NCBI GenBank assembly: GCA_902629855.1
Contig: CACOSI010000004.1
Span: forward strand, 61,045-125,044
Reading direction: 5' to 3'
From: an uncultured Fidelibacterota bacterium
Lineage (GTDB): Bacteria; Fidelibacterota; Marinisomatia; Marinisomatales; Marinisomataceae
DNA length: 64,000 nt
Shown one piece after another: positions 62,303 through 64,000 of the stretch. The position numbers and the translations under genes were made by a program. Position 1 is the stretch's first letter; every line of letters begins with the position of its first letter. The notes under the pieces were generated by a model. It did no database searches. It saw only the letters and a program-made list of their open reading frames with translations, and had not been told where the DNA came from.

Positions 62303-62608
62303 CTACCAACTTGCCTTTGTAACACCAGGTAATTCACCCTTAAGTGCTAGCTCTCTAAATGTAATTCTAGATAAACCAAACTTTCTCATGTAACCTTTTG
62401 GTCTTCCAGAAACAGCACATCTATTTGTTAATCTAATTCTACTTGAACTTCTAGGTAACTTTTGAAGTTTAGCAATCGCTTTGTTCTTTTCATCATCTCC
62501 CACATTAGGATCTTTAATAATTGCTCTTAATTCTTTTCTTAGTTCAAAGTGTTTTTCTACCTTTTTCTGTAGATGAAACTCTCTGACAATTTTTGACTTT
62601 TTAGCCAT
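62303..62608 (-). CDS. rpsN: 30S ribosomal protein S14 (long, zinc-free form)
   Basis: [51 protein letters not shown]. Confidence 0.98.
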   Translation of the reverse strand: MAKKSKIVREFHLQKKVEKHFELRKELRAIIKDPNVGDDEKNKAIAKLQKLPRSSSRIRLTNRCAVSGRPKGYMRKFGLSRITFRELALKGELPGVTKASW

Positions 62609-63182
62609 CCTGTTCCTCGTCGTTATTTTTTTTAATTACTTCTCTTATTGGTAATCCCATTGCTCTTAATAATTCATATGAAATGTCATCATTAAGAGCT
62701 GAAGTAGTGATAATTACATCCATACCTCGAACAGAATCAACCTTATCATAATCAATCTCTGCAAAAACAATTTGCTCTTTAATACCAAAACTATAATTTC
62801 CCTTTCCGTCAAATGACTTATGGGACAGACCCTTAAAGTCTCTTGTTCTAGGTAAAGCAACAGCGCATAATCTTTCTAAAAATTCATACATAAAATCTTT
62901 TCTAAGAGTAACCTTACAGCCAACAGGAAAACCTTTTCTAACCTTAAAATTTGATACATCTTTTTTTGCTTTAGTTACTATGGGTTTTTGTCCAGTAATA
63001 AGCATTAATTCTTCCAATGCAGCTTGTAATGCCTTCTTATTATTTTTAGCATCACCAATACCAATATTTAAAGTAATCTTCTCAATTTTAGGAACCTGCA
63101 TAATGCTTGATAGATTAAACTTCTTCATTATGTGCGGTCTTACTTCTTCTAAATACTTTTTCTTGTAGTTTGGTGTATTCAT
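62601..63182 (-). CDS. rplE: 50S ribosomal protein L5
   Basis: [51 protein letters not shown]. Confidence 0.97.
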   Translation of the reverse strand: MNTPNYKKKYLEEVRPHIMKKFNLSSIMQVPKIEKITLNIGIGDAKNNKKALQAALEELMLITGQKPIVTKAKKDVSNFKVRKGFPVGCKVTLRKDFMYEFLERLCAVALPRTRDFKGLSHKSFDGKGNYSFGIKEQIVFAEIDYDKVDSVRGMDVIITTSALNDDISYELLRAMGLPIREVIKKNNDEEQDG

Positions 63183-63184
63183 AA

Positions 63185-63490
63185 TTACCCTAATTCTTTA
63201 CCAGTTTTTTTTGATACTCTTACTTTTGATTTATCATCAAGTATCTTATAACCAATTCTTGAAGCATTATCACCCTCTAAAATCATAAGATTTGAAATAT
63301 GTAATGATCTTTCCCTCTCACTAAATCCTCCCTGAGGATTTTCTTGCGTAGGGCGTACTGCTCTTTTTGTCAAAGCAACTCCTTCAACAATGGCTCTGTT
63401 AGTTGAAGGTATTACTTTCAAAACTTTACCAGACATACCTTTAAAGTTTCCAGAGACTACTTTTACAACCATATCTTTTTTAATTTTCAT
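63185..63490 (-). CDS. rplX: 50S ribosomal protein L24
   Basis: [40 protein letters not shown]. Confidence 0.97.
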   Translation of the reverse strand: MKIKKDMVVKVVSGNFKGMSGKVLKVIPSTNRAIVEGVALTKRAVRPTQENPQGGFSERERSLHISNLMILEGDNASRIGYKILDDKSKVRVSKKTGKELG

Positions 63491-63858
63491 TATATTACCT
63501 CTGGAGCCATTGAAATTATTTTCATATAACCACCTTCTCTTAACTCTCTTGCGACAGGTCCGAAAATTCTTGTTCCTTTAGGTTCATTTTGAGCATTGAG
63601 AATGACTGCCGCATTATCATCAAATCTTATGTAGGATCCATCTTTTCTTCTAACTTCTTTTTTGACCCTAACAACAACTGCCCTTGCTACTTCACCCTTT
63701 TTTACCATACCACCTGGAGTTGATGACTTAACAGATACAACAACAATATCCCCAATTGAAGCATATTTTTTCTTAGATCCACCCAATACTTTGAAGCATT
63801 GTACAACTTTAGCTCCAGAATTGTCAGCAACTTTTAGTTTTGTTTCTTGTTGTATCAT
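63490..63858 (-). CDS. rplN: 50S ribosomal protein L14
   Basis: [44 protein letters not shown]. Confidence 0.98.
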   Translation of the reverse strand: MIQQETKLKVADNSGAKVVQCFKVLGGSKKKYASIGDIVVVSVKSSTPGGMVKKGEVARAVVVRVKKEVRRKDGSYIRFDDNAAVILNAQNEPKGTRIFGPVARELREGGYMKIISMAPEVI

Positions 63859-64000
63859 TATTTTTTAGCAGCACCAGTTATTTTTGAGGCTCTCCATCTC
63901 TTTGTTTTACTAATAGGACGGGTAGAAATTAATTGAACAACATCTCCAACTTTAAATGCATTACCTTCGTCATGAGCATAATATTTTTTGGAACGCTTAA
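63858..64000 (-). CDS. rpsQ: 30S ribosomal protein S17 (partial, cut by window end)
   Basis: Minus-strand reading [47 protein letters not shown]. Confidence 0.93.
   Translation of the reverse strand, partial: KRSKKYYAHDEGNAFKVGDVVQLISTRPISKTKRWRASKITGAAKK

Overview
The window is an AT-rich, gene-dense bacterial chromosome segment. Most protein genes are on the minus strand. I see no phage, transposon or CRISPR array. Gene style suggests a streamlined marine lineage, possibly Marinimicrobia/SAR406, but that is only a guess. Core blocks: infB(partial)-nusA; lepB-rnhB; recA-cinA-pgpA-pgsA; dnaX-ybaB-recR; umuDC; tldD/tldE; trkA-trkH-uvrC; pgk-tpiA-secG; gdhA; and the spc/alpha ribosomal block from partial rpsQ to rplQ, including an rpmJ missing from the ORF track. 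Eight tRNA genes are visible. No dedicated new multi-gene system stands out. The best leads are: (1) tRNA-Arg(ACG) directly upstream of tadA, the gene for its A34 deaminase, within a series of protein genes starting 2-15 nt after tRNA 3' ends with no visible Shine-Dalgarno; (2) uvrC with no ATG/GTG/TTG start before its GIY-YIG motif, and an in-frame ATC after a GGAGG; (3) DnaX, RecR, bL36 and uS14 all lacking their usual zinc-binding cysteines; (4) a sigma54-like -24/-12 element upstream of hsp20; (5) divergent genes sharing a CATG start overlap; (6) a DUF4295-like protein with a recently duplicated 84-bp acidic repeat; (7) a cytosolic orphan ThiY/NMT1-like protein; (8) a tandem pair of secreted paralogs with matching hairpins. 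Family names come from reading the protein sequences by eye; no searches were run.
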